Origin: Combretum micranthum
Taxonomy: Eukaryota > Streptophyta > Magnoliopsida > Myrtales > Combretaceae
Length of the DNA stretch: 64,000 nucleotides
NCBI GenBank assembly: GCA_024138025.1
Contig: JAMXBD010000637.1
Coordinates: forward strand, 124,001 to 188,000
Reading direction: 5' to 3'
A program made the position numbers and the translations under genes. A model generated the notes under the pieces. It searched no databases, was not told the origin of the DNA, and saw only the letters and a program-made list of their open reading frames with translations. Within the stretch, counting starts at the first letter, position 1, and every line of letters starts with the position of its first letter. Of this stretch, positions 49,740-61,285 are shown piece by piece.

Positions 49740-52005
49740 TCCTCAACTTAACTTTTTGCCAAAATTTCTTCTTGCATTGACTTGGATCTTCAAGATCCAC
49801 TACCTTGAAGACTCTTTCGAAGTCTCCCCATCAAAATAGTGCTTGAGTAGGTAGTCATTGACTTAAAATGGGTCACCTGTGTCTCATTTGATCTCTATGG
49901 TCCCATAAGGGTAAACATTGGTCATTACAGAAGATCTTTGACCATCTTGACTTTAGCTTGCTATGAAAGAGCTTCAATCAAGAGTTATACAATAACACCT
50001 TTTATCTAACCTTAAATTCCCTATAAAGGATTTTCCTATCATGCCATAGACTAGTCTTCTCTTTATAAATCCTTGAGTTCTCATAGGCCTCATTCCTAAA
50101 CTCCTCCATTTCATTCAATCAATGTATTCTATGACTTCTAGCCACTTCTCTATTAAAGTTCAAAAACTTCACTGCCTAGTATGTTGTGCTTCAACTCCCT
50201 AGAAAGATGACAAGTTTTTCCAAATACCATTCGATATGGAGACATGTCAATGGGATTCTTGTAGGCAGCTAGTAGGCCTAAAGTGCATCATCTAGCTTCA
50301 GTGACCAATCTTTATTTGATGAACTCACAGTTTTCTCCAAAATTTGCTTTAACTCTCGATTGGATAGCTTTACCTAGCCACTTGTCTAGGGATGATAAGA
50401 TGTTACCACCTTATATCTATTAAAATGAATTATTTTAAATGTGATTTTGATGAGAGTAAAAGTTATATAAAGATATTTGATAAATATTATAAAGGAATAT
50501 CAATGTAGAAAATTTGCCTTGGTGTGTATGTGTGTACTATGTTTATGCTCGCAGGCTTAGCATTGGCGAGCCGGTGCATATGGGACTAGCAAGCCAATCT
50601 AATAGGACAAAGCATCCAGCCTAAAATCAAGGCGTGATGAAGGAAAGTTTGGGGTGTGACATAAGAGAACTTCGCACTAACGAGCCGATGCATATGGGAC
50701 CGGTAAGTCGGTCCAGTGATTTTAAGAACAAAGGCAGTTGAGTCCAATATTTGAGGCACGACAAAGGTGCGAAGAAGAAAAATTTGAGGCGCGACATGTG
50801 AAGCCTGGACCAATGAGCCAATGGGTCTAGGGACCAGCAAGTTGGTAGCCAATTGATCCGACCGTTGCACGCATTAATTGTTGCCGTCTGACAGACATAT
50901 CTCCAACAGGCATTTAAATTTTTGAAAACTATCAATACTCTTTGTCTTGGAGATTCATATAACTTTTGACAAGCAAACAAACAAATCAAGTTTTCTAACT
51001 CAATTTTCTGTTTCTTGCTCATTATTTGTAAATCTTAAGTAAGAAAAAGAAAATCATTCCTAGTGCTCTGTTCTTATATTTGTAATCTATAAAAGAGCAT
51101 TTAGAGAGTGAATGAAATATTTTATTTCCTAAAAGTGGTGTAACTTGTGTATTGCTTAGCTTGAGTGTGAATTTGTCATGTTCAATAAAAGTGTTTGTGA
51201 AGTCTTCATTGGAGGTATTTGTGGATTGTAGAGAGTAGGAAGTGGGCCAAACTCCACGTTTAATCTTAGCTAAATTTCTCTATCCCTATCTCTTTTATCT
51301 TCCATATCATTATCTGTTTTGTTATATCTACTACTATCAAAGTTTAGTCCGATCCTTTGCATGAAAAATAATTGTTTGTGCTATTTAAGTCAAATACTCA
51401 ATTGAACCCCCACCTACACAAACACAACACACCCCCCCTCCCCCCGCGTCCCCTCTCTTGAGTATTTTTTAGTGTGTTTTCAATGTCTCACTCCATACTT
51501 AGTAAGAACATTATCCCCACTCTTGGAGTTCCAAACCTAGTGAAGATATTTCTATTGAAGAAGTTAAGTACACCTCAAGTATCATTAGTAGGGAGTGCAA
51601 CTACTTCCCCCACTTGCTCACATAATCAACCACTACCAAGATATACTTCTTCTGAAAGGATGAAGGGAAATGACCCATCAAGTCAATACCCTAAACATAA
51701 AAAAAACTCCACTACTAAGATCCCCTGCTGTTTCATCTTATATCTCCTTTAAACATTCCTTATTCTTTAGCATTCATTGTAGGATAAAACAAAAGCATGA
51801 CAATCTTTAAATAAGGTTGACCAATAAAATCCACATTGTAATAACTTTGCTGTTGTCATTTCTACACCAAAGTAACCACCAGCTTCTCAACTATGGTAAT
51901 GGGTTAGTACACATTGAATTTCACACTTAGGCACATATCAATGAATGACTTGGTCAACACAGCTATTATAGAGGTATGACTCATCCCAAAAGTAGTGTTA
52001 AGCAT
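49740..52005 (-). pseudogene. Athila-like integrase, split by an insertion
   Basis: From 52005 down, the minus strand encodes a decayed zinc-binding region, then GFYWSTLFKDCHAFVLSCNE (near 51840-51780) and a damaged core. It ends near the SDGG-like part of the core at about 51480. Coding resumes at 50414 with a VVTSYHP stretch followed by a degenerate [13 protein letters not shown] (about 50380-50330), and continues decayed to about 49900. Stops are frequent. Between the parts lies about 1.06 kb of foreign sequence. Integrase would insert the DNA copy; this one is dead. Confidence 0.8.
50415..51479 (+). mobile_element. LTR-like fragment inserted in the Athila-like integrase
   Basis: The insert interrupts integrase between the SDGG-like region and the SYHP stretch. 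It contains two diverged copies of a GAGCCGGTGCATATGGGACT word (50567 and 50680) and a C-run (51430-51450) followed by CTCTTGAGT, a pattern seen near the 3' end of plant SIRE-like copia LTRs. No TG/CA ends with matching 5-bp repeats were found. The lineage is inference. Confidence 0.42.
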
Positions 52006-52220
52006 CAACTAAGAACTTCCTCTTCTTCTGAGGCTCAATCTAATAAGGTAAGACACTACTAGCTAGGTAATTCACAATGTCAGCATACTAAGGCATATCC
52101 TTGAATGTCATTGCATACAACTACTCATCATGGAAGATCTCATTTATAGGAAGCCCATCTTTCTCATTTTCAATCCTTGGTCGGCTACTCGGCTCTTAGT
52201 CCCCTTTTTGTCTTGAGGTT

Positions 52221-52478
52221 CTATGTCAAATTCTTATGGCAGCAAAATCCATTAATAAGCCTTGGCTTAGCATTCTCCTTTGTTAAAAGATACTTGAATG
52301 TCGAGTGATTTGTGTGAACTATAACCTTAGAGCCTATCAAATATGATCTGAACTTGTCACATGCAAACACTACTGCTAGCCATTCCTTCTCAATAGTGGC
52401 ATAATTGCATTTAGCACTATTTAGCATCTTTCTAACATAGTAGATAATTTGAAAGACTTGGTCTCTCTTCAGAACCAA
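52221..52478 (-). pseudogene. Athila-like RNase H fragment
   Basis: The frame carries [40 protein letters not shown] and [18 protein letters not shown], the Athila RNase H signature. The usual T-D-H reads T-N-H, losing a metal-binding Asp. It is cut off from the reverse transcriptase by stops and shifts. Confidence 0.85.
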
Positions 52479-52653
52479 AGACAGCTCTGATTTCTAAATC
52501 ACTTGCATCATATATCAATTCAAATGGCAAACTCTAGTTGAGAGCTACTATTACTGGTGTTGTAGTCAACTTTTCCTTCAATAACTCATAAGCTTCCAAA
52601 CATGATTCATCAAACACAAATGATGCATCTGTTTCTAGTGAAGTGCAAAGAAG

Positions 52654-53860
52654 TCAGGATACTTTAGAGAAATCCTGAATGAACATCTTATAGAAACCTG
52701 CATGCCTAAGGAAACTTCTTACTCCTTTCACATTTACTAGTGGAAGTAGCTTTGCAATAACATCAACCTTTGCCTTATCCACTTCTATTCCTCTACTTAA
52801 GATCTCATGGCCAAACGCAATTCTCTCTTGCACCATAAAGTGACACTTCTCTCAAATCAAAACTAGGCGGGTGTCCTTGCATCTCTTTAACATAGATGAT
52901 AGATTCTCTAGACAACTTTCAAAGGTAAAGCCAAATATAAAGAAGTTGTCCACAAAGCTTTCAATGCAGTCCTTAATCATGTCTGAGAAGATTGCTATCA
53001 TACATCTCAGAAATGTGGCAAGTGCATTACATAAATCAAATGGTATACTCTTGAATGCAAAAGTACCATAAGGGCAAGTGAAGGTAGTCTTCTCCTGATC
53101 CTCCAGGGCAATATGTAATTCATTATATCCTAAATACCCATGAAGAAAACAATGGTACTCATGCCATGTTAGTCTCTCCAACATCTAATCCATGAAGGGT
53201 AATGGAAAATGATCCTTTCTTATGGTATCATTCAACTTTTGATAGTCTATTCACATTCTCCATTGATTCACAGTTAGAGTCGATATTAGCTCATTCTTCT
53301 CATTTTTCAACGTAGTCATACCCCCCTACTTCGATACTAGTTAAACTAAACTCACCCATAGACTATATGAGATAGGATATATAATCTCAGCGTTAAGAAG
53401 CTTCAAGACCTCCTTCTTCACTACTTTTTTTTTTTTTTTTTTAGAGTGGGATTGAGTTGTCCTAGTGGCTGAACTTTTGGCATATACTCAGCCTCCATAA
53501 AGATGCTATGAGTACGAACTAAAGGATGTATCCCATTTATGTCTGCAATAGTCCATCCAATAGCTTCTTTATGCTCCTTTAATACTCCCATTAGTTGATC
53601 TTCTTGCTCAAGTGTTAGCTCTTTAGCTATAATGACTAAAAGTGTCTCACTATCACTTAAGAACACATATATGAGATGAGATGATAACTGTTTTTGCTCA
53701 AGTTTCGGTTGTACTTGAGTAGATGGAATCATCTTGTTTGTATCGACCTCTTCTAACTATTCAAATGGTTATGGCCTTGACCATAGACTTGCTACTCTCT
53801 CACTCAGTGTCTCTTAAAACATTTCTTTTTCAATTTCAATTTCAATTTCCTCCAAGGCTG
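52654..53860 (-). pseudogene. Athila-like reverse transcriptase, broken
   Basis: Minus-strand pieces in order: 53732-53421 with LVIIAKELTLEQEDQL and EAIGWTIADINGIHP, the conserved Athila lead-in; 53184-52852 with YNELHIALEDQEKTTFTCPY and a catalytic motif reading FVDNFFIFG, where the second Asp of the usual DD pair is Asn; 52836-52654 with GHEILSRGIEVDKAKVDVIA and VRSFLRHAGFY. Frame changes and an A/T-run (53425-53442 on the plus strand) separate them. Upstream coding continues to 53860, where family A' was inserted. The domain is inactive. Confidence 0.88.
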
Positions 53861-54282
53861 TCTATGTCACGCCCCAAAGGGTACCCCAGACGTAACAGTC
53901 CGCCGCATGCTAATGAAGACTTAAGAATTACTACCCCAGTCATTCAGAAGTCTTGTTTTAGTATGTAAGGCGTTCCCTCACGACAATAGAATACATAAAC
54001 AATTGGAGACAGATAGTTCAATTTGATAGGATAAGCATAAAAATATAAACCACATATATCTCAGGATCAGTTACAAAGCATTAAGGGGTGTTCCCTTGCT
54101 GCACATAAGATTAAGCACTATCTTTTTTGTAACAATTGATCCTTCTAGGTTCACTACTAAAAACTATACAAACCAATTGTGAAATTCTAGGGAGTTAACT
54201 CCTAGTATCTCATTGCCTGATTTGGTTAGGTCCGGGGATGCAGCCATAAGTACGGGAACTGCATTAGAAAAAAATTGTAGGG

Positions 54283-54312
54283 GTGTAAGCTACGCTAGCT
54301 TAGTGAGTCTCA
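54283..54312 (-). other. Conserved 3' box of the family-A LTR
   Basis: The minus strand reads CACTAAGCTAGCGTAGCTTA, compared with CACTAAGCTAGTGTAGCTTA at about 20068-20087 in the plus-strand copy. Related but diverged words occur at about 34483 and 43542. It is an imperfect TAAGCTA/TAGCTTA dyad near the LTR 3' end. Its role is unknown; strong conservation next to poorly conserved sequence suggests a function in the element's life cycle. Confidence 0.6.
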
Positions 54313-56902
54313 CTTCCCAAAATTAAATACTCGACGACAATATATAACAGACAAGTTATTAATAATCATATGAAATACACAAACATGTGAGCATACAATA
54401 CATAAGACCATTCGAAAATCTTATATTGAATGGGTTTACGCCCTCCATTCGGGGTTAGGTGTTTCAAGCCCATACGACCTACATTAAATTTTCTCACTTT
54501 TTATTGTGGTTAATACAAGTGCCCACCCACACACATTTTTAATTTATTATGGTTGATACAGGTGCCCACCCACATACATTTTTAATTTATTATGGTTGAT
54601 ATAGGTGCCCACCCACACACATTTCAATTCCCGGTCCACACGCCAACATTTAATTTCCGGTCATTACGACAACAATCGAGTTTACAAGCCCTTCGATGCC
54701 CAGCTATTATGCTTTCTTCCCACAAATGTATAATAACCTATGCAATGTGACTCACATATGGTATGCATGGTTAATTTGATTACATGATCATGGCATATTA
54801 ATTTAATAATTTATGAGTGATCATAGAGATTTTAGACATATTAATTCTATACTAAATCGTACAAATAATTACCACAAGCTTATTTCGATATTCTTATCGT
54901 CAATTCACCCATATAGAAATCATGTTCATACAATCAATTTTTATCTTGTCCAAATTCTAATGCCACTAACGTTACAAGCACAAGCATAAGCATATAATAT
55001 TGAGATAGTGAACTCACTCGGCCATGGTCTCCGGTCTCTAATGGTAGCGATCCAGAAACAATAAATTCCCCTCGAATCCAAAATCATCTAAACGAAAGAA
55101 ATACCCTTATAAGTACTTCATACCATAACTAACTCTAAACTTTTCAAATAAAACTCTTTGAATTCGTAATTTCTATAGTAATTGGAAATTCCAACTTCAA
55201 ACGACCATAACTTGGTCATTTTAACTCAGAATTTCGCAAATAAGCTATCGATTTCTATCTACTTCAAAAGATCTATCTATTTATGATGTTATTACTAAAT
55301 TTTGAAAATTTTTAGGTTTCGAAATATTCGGATCAGATCTTATCAGTAACTAAAAATTGAGATTCCGAAATTGTTTTGTGAAATTTGCATTATTTCTATC
55401 AAGTGAATTATATGTACATGCTATATTTACATGTTATTATCATGCATGATATGTGATGAGCTATTTATGTGTATTTCCTTAATGAATTTTTTTTTTTGGT
55501 TGAAAAAAATTCTTGGAAAAACTTTTACTTTGAAATAATGTTATGAATGCTTGTTTGAGAAAACTGGCTTTATTTCTTTAAAAATCATACATATTATTAC
55601 TATGATAAAGCCTTGGTGACCTATATATCCAATGCCCTCATTATCTCAACAAATCTCTTCATTTAAACATTGAAAAATGGAGGTTTAAGTATGGGTTTTG
55701 CCATTGGACAAATTTTCCACAATTTTTAGAAATGAGATTATTGTTTGATCTTAGTTGGAAAACCATTCCCTAAGACTTCTATTTTTTCATTAAAACACTC
55801 ATTTTGACATTTTGAAATAGGTGTTTAAATAGGGATCATTTTTAGATCCGAATTTGAATAATTGTTTTTGAGGCTGTTTCTTGTGAAAAATTCAGTTTAT
55901 CTTTCTAAAACTAAGTCCTATTCAAACCTACTCCTTAAGGCTTTCATTTCTTTAATAAAACTCTTGTTTTTAGGGTTAGATAACAAGTGTTCTCTTGGCA
56001 TTTCCTCCTAGATACGAAATTTCTACACTTTTATTGGAGTTAAATCATATATCTAACTTAACCTTGTAATCATTTTCTTATTTTGAAACTTTCTCTTAGT
56101 AAAACCATGATCATCTTATAAAAATCACTACTTTATGATATCTATTACCTAAACCCTTCATTTTGCATGTGAAACTTTCATTTTGAAGTTGGAAAATATG
56201 TTTTTTAAATGGGTCTTTCTCAAGATCCGAATTTAAGAAATTGCTTTTTTGATAGAAACAAAATGGATCTTGAGTTTTGATGAACTCATTCCTTAAGAAA
56301 ATCATGTAGCAATTCTTTCATGCATGAAAACAAGTACTATGTCATTTTCACTACTCTAAACAAGTAGATCTACTATACTACTCATGCTATGAATGTAAAT
56401 GCATCATAAAAAATATGTAGATGAGAATAGAAATGAAAACATAAGCTCAAAGTTTCCATAAAAATAATAGATAGCAAATGATATAGCAAAATACTAGGAT
56501 CTGAACTCTAATAACAAGATCCACACATTGTGATGACAAGTATATCATATCTTAGTGTTTTCTACATCCCTAGCATAAAGCTCATGGGGATTTTAGCAGA
56601 TCTACACATGTATAAACTTCTCATTACATGTTTCTATAGTGGTAGGGTTAAGATCTATTACCTATTAGTGTTTTGGAGAAGAAAACTTGAAGTAAAAAAA
56701 AAAAAAAAATTGTAGGTGTGTGTGTGTGTGTATGGGGGGGTCACGACAATAGAGAGTGGGTAGGGAGAGAAAAGAGACTTCCAAAGTTGGTTTTGTGAGA
56801 AAAAGAGAGAAAGTAAAAAAGTGAAAGGTGAAAAAGAGATTACATAGGAAAATGAATTAGGGTTTTGTGTGATAGAAGAAAAACAAGACAATTTGTGGCT
56901 TG

Positions 56903-56905
<3 letters not shown>

Positions 56906-56964
<59 letters not shown>
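56906..56964 (+). repeat. Homopolymer run of 59 G
   Basis: Fifty-nine consecutive G inside family A'. The matching place in the other copy (about 16905-16920, opposite sense) is a short mixed C/T tract, CCCCCTCTCCCTCC. This is either extreme slippage expansion or an assembly or polishing artefact. The proline-rich frame across it is meaningless. Confidence 0.9.
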
Positions 56965-56965
<1 letters not shown>

Positions 56966-57839
56966 GAAGGGGAGACAGAGAGTTTTTGATTTTTTTTTTT
57001 TTTTCGTGTAATGAAATTTCAAACTTAATGAGTAGTTTGTGTGCAAAATATATTGAAAAAGTAAATTTGTAAGGAAATGATGTAAAATTGGAAGAACAGG
57101 TTGTAAGGATGTAAAAATAGGGTATGGGTGGTTATACTTGAAGAATAGTGTATAAGAAAGCAAAAGTTGATTAGATACTTAATTTACCGATAGTAATGAA
57201 AATACAGTAAAAAGGTTATAATTGTAACTTTTATAACCCGAAAAATTATATAACTGAAATATTTAGAAATATTATGAAATTACGAATCTAACGGTACTAA
57301 TATCATATATTTAATATCCCGAGCCCCTTGACACGCTTTTCGAGACTTGTATCCGATCGTATTCAAAATAGATCGAAAATTTACTAATCGGATATTACTT
57401 AGCATTCTAATATTAATACGAGCCAATCTACTCTTCCCACTCATATTTCGACTCCTTGGTTTAAGAACCTAGGATTGCCAAACCTAATCTGTTTGGGTTT
57501 TTTGAGATTTTGTTGACTTAGGATTTCCGGTTGACTTTTCAATTTAGAGTCTTACTTTGGAGTTAACTCGTTTTTATTCATTCGGGGTTTCCTTCTTGAT
57601 ATTTGCTGGACATAGGATTCCTAGGTCCGATTGGTCCAGAGATATTCCTTTAGGATTTCGTTTCCTGGTTTTAAATCTTCCCAAAATCGAACTCAGGTTT
57701 ACTAAGAAAACGAGGGTTTACAGTCTATTTTTGTTCTCCCTCAAAATTCATGTTAGTCACTTTCTCAAAATCACTCCCTTATTCACCTCCGACCTCCGCA
57801 TTCACTCAATCTTCTAATTCATCACCACTATTAATGCCG

Positions 57840-58507
57840 AGTGTGTCATCTAGCTTATCCTCTTCATCATCTGTCCACTTCAACATCAACTTGTCATATC
57901 CACTTAGCTCATACTCCTTTTGAACTCTTCCACCAGCTAGTCGATTATACCTACATGATAGTAAGTGTCATTAACTCCTACATATTTCAAAGCTCAGAAG
58001 ACATTGAAGGTGATATGCTCATCTAAACCCTAAAATGTCATCTTACGTCCTTCCACGTCAATCGTGACCTTACCAGTAACTGGAAATGGTCAACCCCATA
58101 TAAAGAGTATTTGTCGATCTTCTTCCATATCTAATACAATGACATCAACTTAAAAGAAAAATTATCAACCTTTACCATGACATCTTCCACTATACCAATT
58201 GGTCACTTGATATTTTTATTTGTCAACTTCAATGAAATAGTGGTTAGCTTGCACTATCCTATCCCTAATTTCTTAAAGATGCTATAAGGTAGAAGATTGA
58301 TGCTAGCCTCCAGATTACATAAGGCTTTCTCGAAGTAGGAGTTTCCAATGATGCACAATACAGTGAAGCTAGCAGATCTTTCAATTTGGGAGGCACACTA
58401 TTTTGGAGAATAGCTTTATACCCTTCTGTCACCACTACAGTCTCAAGGTCAGTTATCTTCCTCTTCTTTATGAGGATCTCCTTCATGAACTTAGCATAAG
58501 AAGGCAT
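57840..58507 (-). pseudogene. Athila-like protease region, broken
   Basis: From 58507 down, the minus strand encodes MPSYAKFMKEILIKKRKITD and AILQNSVPPKLKD, the conserved Athila segment just before the protease. After a frame change come a decayed DLGASINL-like site and a VEDVMVKVDNFSF stretch (near 58180). Stops are frequent. It would be the Gag-Pol protease. It is separated from the reverse transcriptase by the family-A' insertion. Confidence 0.78.
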
Positions 58508-58591
58508 TTGTTATATTACCTCCAAAAATGGGATGTTGATTTAGAGCTTCTTAAACACTTCCACAAACTTAGAAAATTGGTAATCCAGCTA

Positions 58592-59985
58592 CTATTGCTT
58601 CAATCTTTGTGGGAATTGGATAAATGGAACATAAGGCTTCACTTTTGATTTCTTCTTTTCGGGCTCCTCAATCTTATCCTTCCCTTTCTCTATACTTATG
58701 ACTAGCTCCTTCTCTTTCTTTTGTTCATTTTGCTCATCTCTCATAAGCCCTTTCAACTCTTTTTCACTTCTCAATTTGATGAGCTTCACTTCTTCCTATG
58801 GATTCTTCTCTCCCGGTAATGCCCTTTGAGGGCAACTACTTGATGCATCTATCAAAGAGTCAAGCTATTTTTTCATTTTCTACGTCATGTCCTTTAACTC
58901 AGCATTACCTTGTTCAAATTTCCACATCTTGTTAAGCTCAAAATTGTTTTGATCTCTTTATCTTAGCACAAAGCCTGCTTGAGGAAAACCAGGTGGAACT
59001 TTAGATACATTTTTCTCTCAATAAGAAAAATTTAGATGATTGTGCCCACTTAGATTATATGTGTTGGAGTATAAATTAAATTTTCTAGCTATTTTAGTGC
59101 AATCATTCACAAAATCCATCTCCTCTAGACCTATACTGAAGCTGGATGAATCCCATAAGTGGTACTTGACCAAATCCACTATCTTGGTACCCTCCAATGT
59201 ATGTCTCAACTTCCGTAAGTCTTACACTTGTCTTAGGCTTATGAAACTTGATTGTGAGTTGTGGAATGGGTTCTGAACCATTCATTGCAGCTACTTTCTT
59301 TGTCATAGCTGTCTCATTTAGCCACCCAAAAGAATTGGAAGCTATTTCTCCAAATAATTCCAAAGGTTGCTCTAGATTTCTCTTCATCAAATTACCATAA
59401 GATGACACATCAACCATATTTCTTAAATGAAATCCCAGCTCATAATAAAATATGTGAACAAAAGTGTGATCAAGGTATTCCATGCTGAGGACACTTTCTC
59501 AATAGCTCCTTGAATCTCTCCCGTCTCATACAACCTCTCACCATCATATTACCTAAATGTGTTGATTTCACTCCTTAGTTCAGTGGTCTTGGATGGTGGG
59601 GAATATCTTGTAAGGAACTTATGACCTAGTTGCTTCAAACTTGTAACTAAATTTTGCAAGAGTGAATTCAACCAACTCCTTACCTTATCCCTTAGAGAGA
59701 ATAGGAATAGGTAGAGACGAGTGACATCTTCTGACACTCCATTGCTGTTGAGGGTAGAGCATATATGTAAAAAATTCATGATGTGCTCATTAGGGTCCTC
59801 ATTAGGTCCTCCTCCAAATTGATTCACTTGAACCATCTAGATGAAAGCTAGTTTGAGCTCAAAGTTATTGGCTTGAACTATTGGCCATGCTATTGTAGGT
59901 GCTAAGCCTCCAATAGAAGGCATATCATACTCCTAAAAAGCTCTTCCTACTTCTTGGTCATTACAAACCATTTCCTCTAATCAGT
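58592..59985 (-). pseudogene. Athila-like gag, broken
   Basis: The minus strand from about 59985 reads through an M-P-S-I-G-G-L-type start and a NNFELK stretch to 59836. The capsid core 59836-59549 follows, with GGGPNEDPNEHIMNFLHICS, LFLFSLRDKVRSWLNS and KFLTRYSPPSKTTELRSEI, the Athila gag signature. The next piece (59483-59103) keeps the ELFGEIASNSFGW motif. A charged Lys/Glu linker (58789-58592) precedes the protease region. Internal stops and shifts break it into at least four frames. If whole it would form the particle shell. Confidence 0.87.
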
Positions 59986-60410
59986 CTTTCATTTTCATTA
60001 TCTCCTTCCATGGTTCTTGTCTACTCCATATTAACTCATCTTGCTCTTAGCTGGTATCTAAGTGTCCTTTCGATTTCCAAGTCAAAGAGGAATGTTAAAT
60101 CTGACACTTCCTCATCTAACATGCACCAAAAGAAAACAAGTAAGAGTTTCTTTTAAAAATTTTCTAAGTATCTCAATTTTAAAAGGAATTTATAACCAAC
60201 TTCAATTATTGACAAAATAACAAGACAAGTATCACTCCAGACTCTCAAACACTAGAGACAAATAAGACACTAAAAGAATACAAACACAAACTCTATTTTA
60301 GCTAACTAAAAACAGAAGACAACACTAATACATCACAAAAAACATTGCACAAACACAACAAAAGCCTAATCTCAAAGTCTAATCACAAATCTAATATCAA
60401 TATCAAAGCT

Positions 60411-60427
60411 CCATGGCAATAGCATCA
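60411..60427 (-). other. Degenerate primer-binding site, tRNA-Asp type
   Basis: The minus strand reads TGATGCTATTGCCATGG, matching the usual Athila site TGGCGCCGTTGCCGGGG at 11 of 17 positions. Five of the six changes are transitions. It lies between the gag leader and the LTR remnant, as expected. Confidence 0.55.
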
Positions 60428-60430
60428 AAA

Positions 60431-60945
60431 CCTTATACATTTTTTTTCTCGTGTATGCTATAATAATTTACTAGTGAGAACCAAGTCAAATCCACAAAGA
60501 GATTGTAACTTAAGTACTAGATTATAGCAATTTTACTCTAAGTTAGGCGAATCAAAATAGAGTTTTTTAGATTTCTATATTAATTAAACTACTTTTAAAA
60601 ATTGCTACTAACTAAACTATCACTAAAAAGTATATCAATACTAAAATTACTTCTAAAAACTTGTTCAACAAATAAATATGGGATTATGTAATGTTATGGC
60701 TAGGATTTCCATTCGTTGCATTATAATTATGACCAGATTTGTTTATTTGGATTTTGATTAAACTCACTACAAAATTCTAATAATAACATGGATATCTCTC
60801 TTGAGTAATCCATTTGTAATCAACAGGTAAATAACATGCTCCTCTTATTAGTCATGCTACTATAATTGAATTTGTGGTTCAACCATGTGTCTATATTTTA
60901 AACTACAATTCCAATTGCATTATGAACATGAGTTCTACAACTTTT
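60431..60945 (-). repeat. 5' LTR remnant of the Athila-like element
   Basis: Direct relative of 44190-44700, for example GGGATTATGTAATG..ATGG, AACATGGATATC, CTCTTGAGTAATCCATTT and TAAATAACAT in the same order. Similarity stops abruptly at about 60945, so the outer part of the LTR has been lost or displaced. The minus strand ends with CTTTGTGGATTTGACTTGG, the usual Athila LTR-end wording. Confidence 0.6.
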
Positions 60946-61279
60946 ACAAAAACCAAAACAGGCTTTCATGTACAATGCCCGGCTTCACACATGGGCTTTC
61001 ATTCTTTTATGGGCTATCCTTTACAATTTTAAGATTTAGCTCTTTAAATAATCCTCACCACAATGCCCTCTAACAAAATGAGCACAGGCACTCTGTCTGT
61101 CATGTGTCTTTTAGTCAGCTCTTATTTATCCCTCTTATACGCACCTGTGAGAGGGCCTAAGTACAATTAAATAAAATCTGACTCAGAAGGATACAGGTAA
61201 CGGGTTTTGTACGGAAGCACTTGTTTTTTTGAAAATAAATCCCAAAATCCCAACTTTGAAAATATATTCCGAAAATGAC
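60946..61279. other. Junction sequence, no gene seen
   Basis: This lies between the Athila LTR break and the MULE leader. TTTGAAAATAAATCCCAAAA near 61228 resembles the terminal wording of some plant MULEs, so the MULE end may lie about 61200-61260. I could not find its partner inverted repeat within the window. Confidence 0.35.
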
Positions 61280-61285
61280 CAAAAA

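Larger units (their letters stand above)
53865..57722 (-). mobile_element. Family-A' giant solo LTR, second copy, 3858 bp
   Basis: On the plus strand it starts TGTCACGCCCC and ends CGAGGGTTTACA, flanked by the perfect 5-bp duplication GTCTA (53860-53864 and 57723-57727). It is the inverted relative of 15489-20509: the GCCATGGTCTCCGGTCTC block near 55022, the AGCTACGCTAGCTTAGTGAG block near 54287 and the GACACGCTTTTCGAGACTTG block near 57330 all match in reverse complement. It has no coding capacity and lies between the protease and reverse transcriptase of the Athila-like element. Minus-strand coding resemblance resumes on both sides, so the site is an insertion. Confidence 0.88.
44190..60945 (-). 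mobile_element. Athila-like Ty3/gypsy element, old and repeatedly interrupted
   Basis: Read on the minus strand, the order is LTR remnant, degenerate tRNA-Asp type primer site, gag, protease, reverse transcriptase, RNase H, integrase, long 3' untranslated region and 3' LTR. The wording of gag and pol matches the Athila lineage. Related sequence in the same orientation at about 44190-44700 and 60440-60945 is consistent with the two LTRs. Inserted into it are a family-A solo LTR (53865-57722), an LTR-like piece in integrase (about 50415-51479), a 466-bp unit (48174-48639) and probably a plus-strand LTR (45524 on). Exact outer ends and target duplication were not found. Confidence 0.75.

Noticed and set aside
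56840..57163. 107-codon minus-strand frame with a long proline run
   Set aside because: The proline run is only the G59 homopolymer translated; the rest is LTR sequence.
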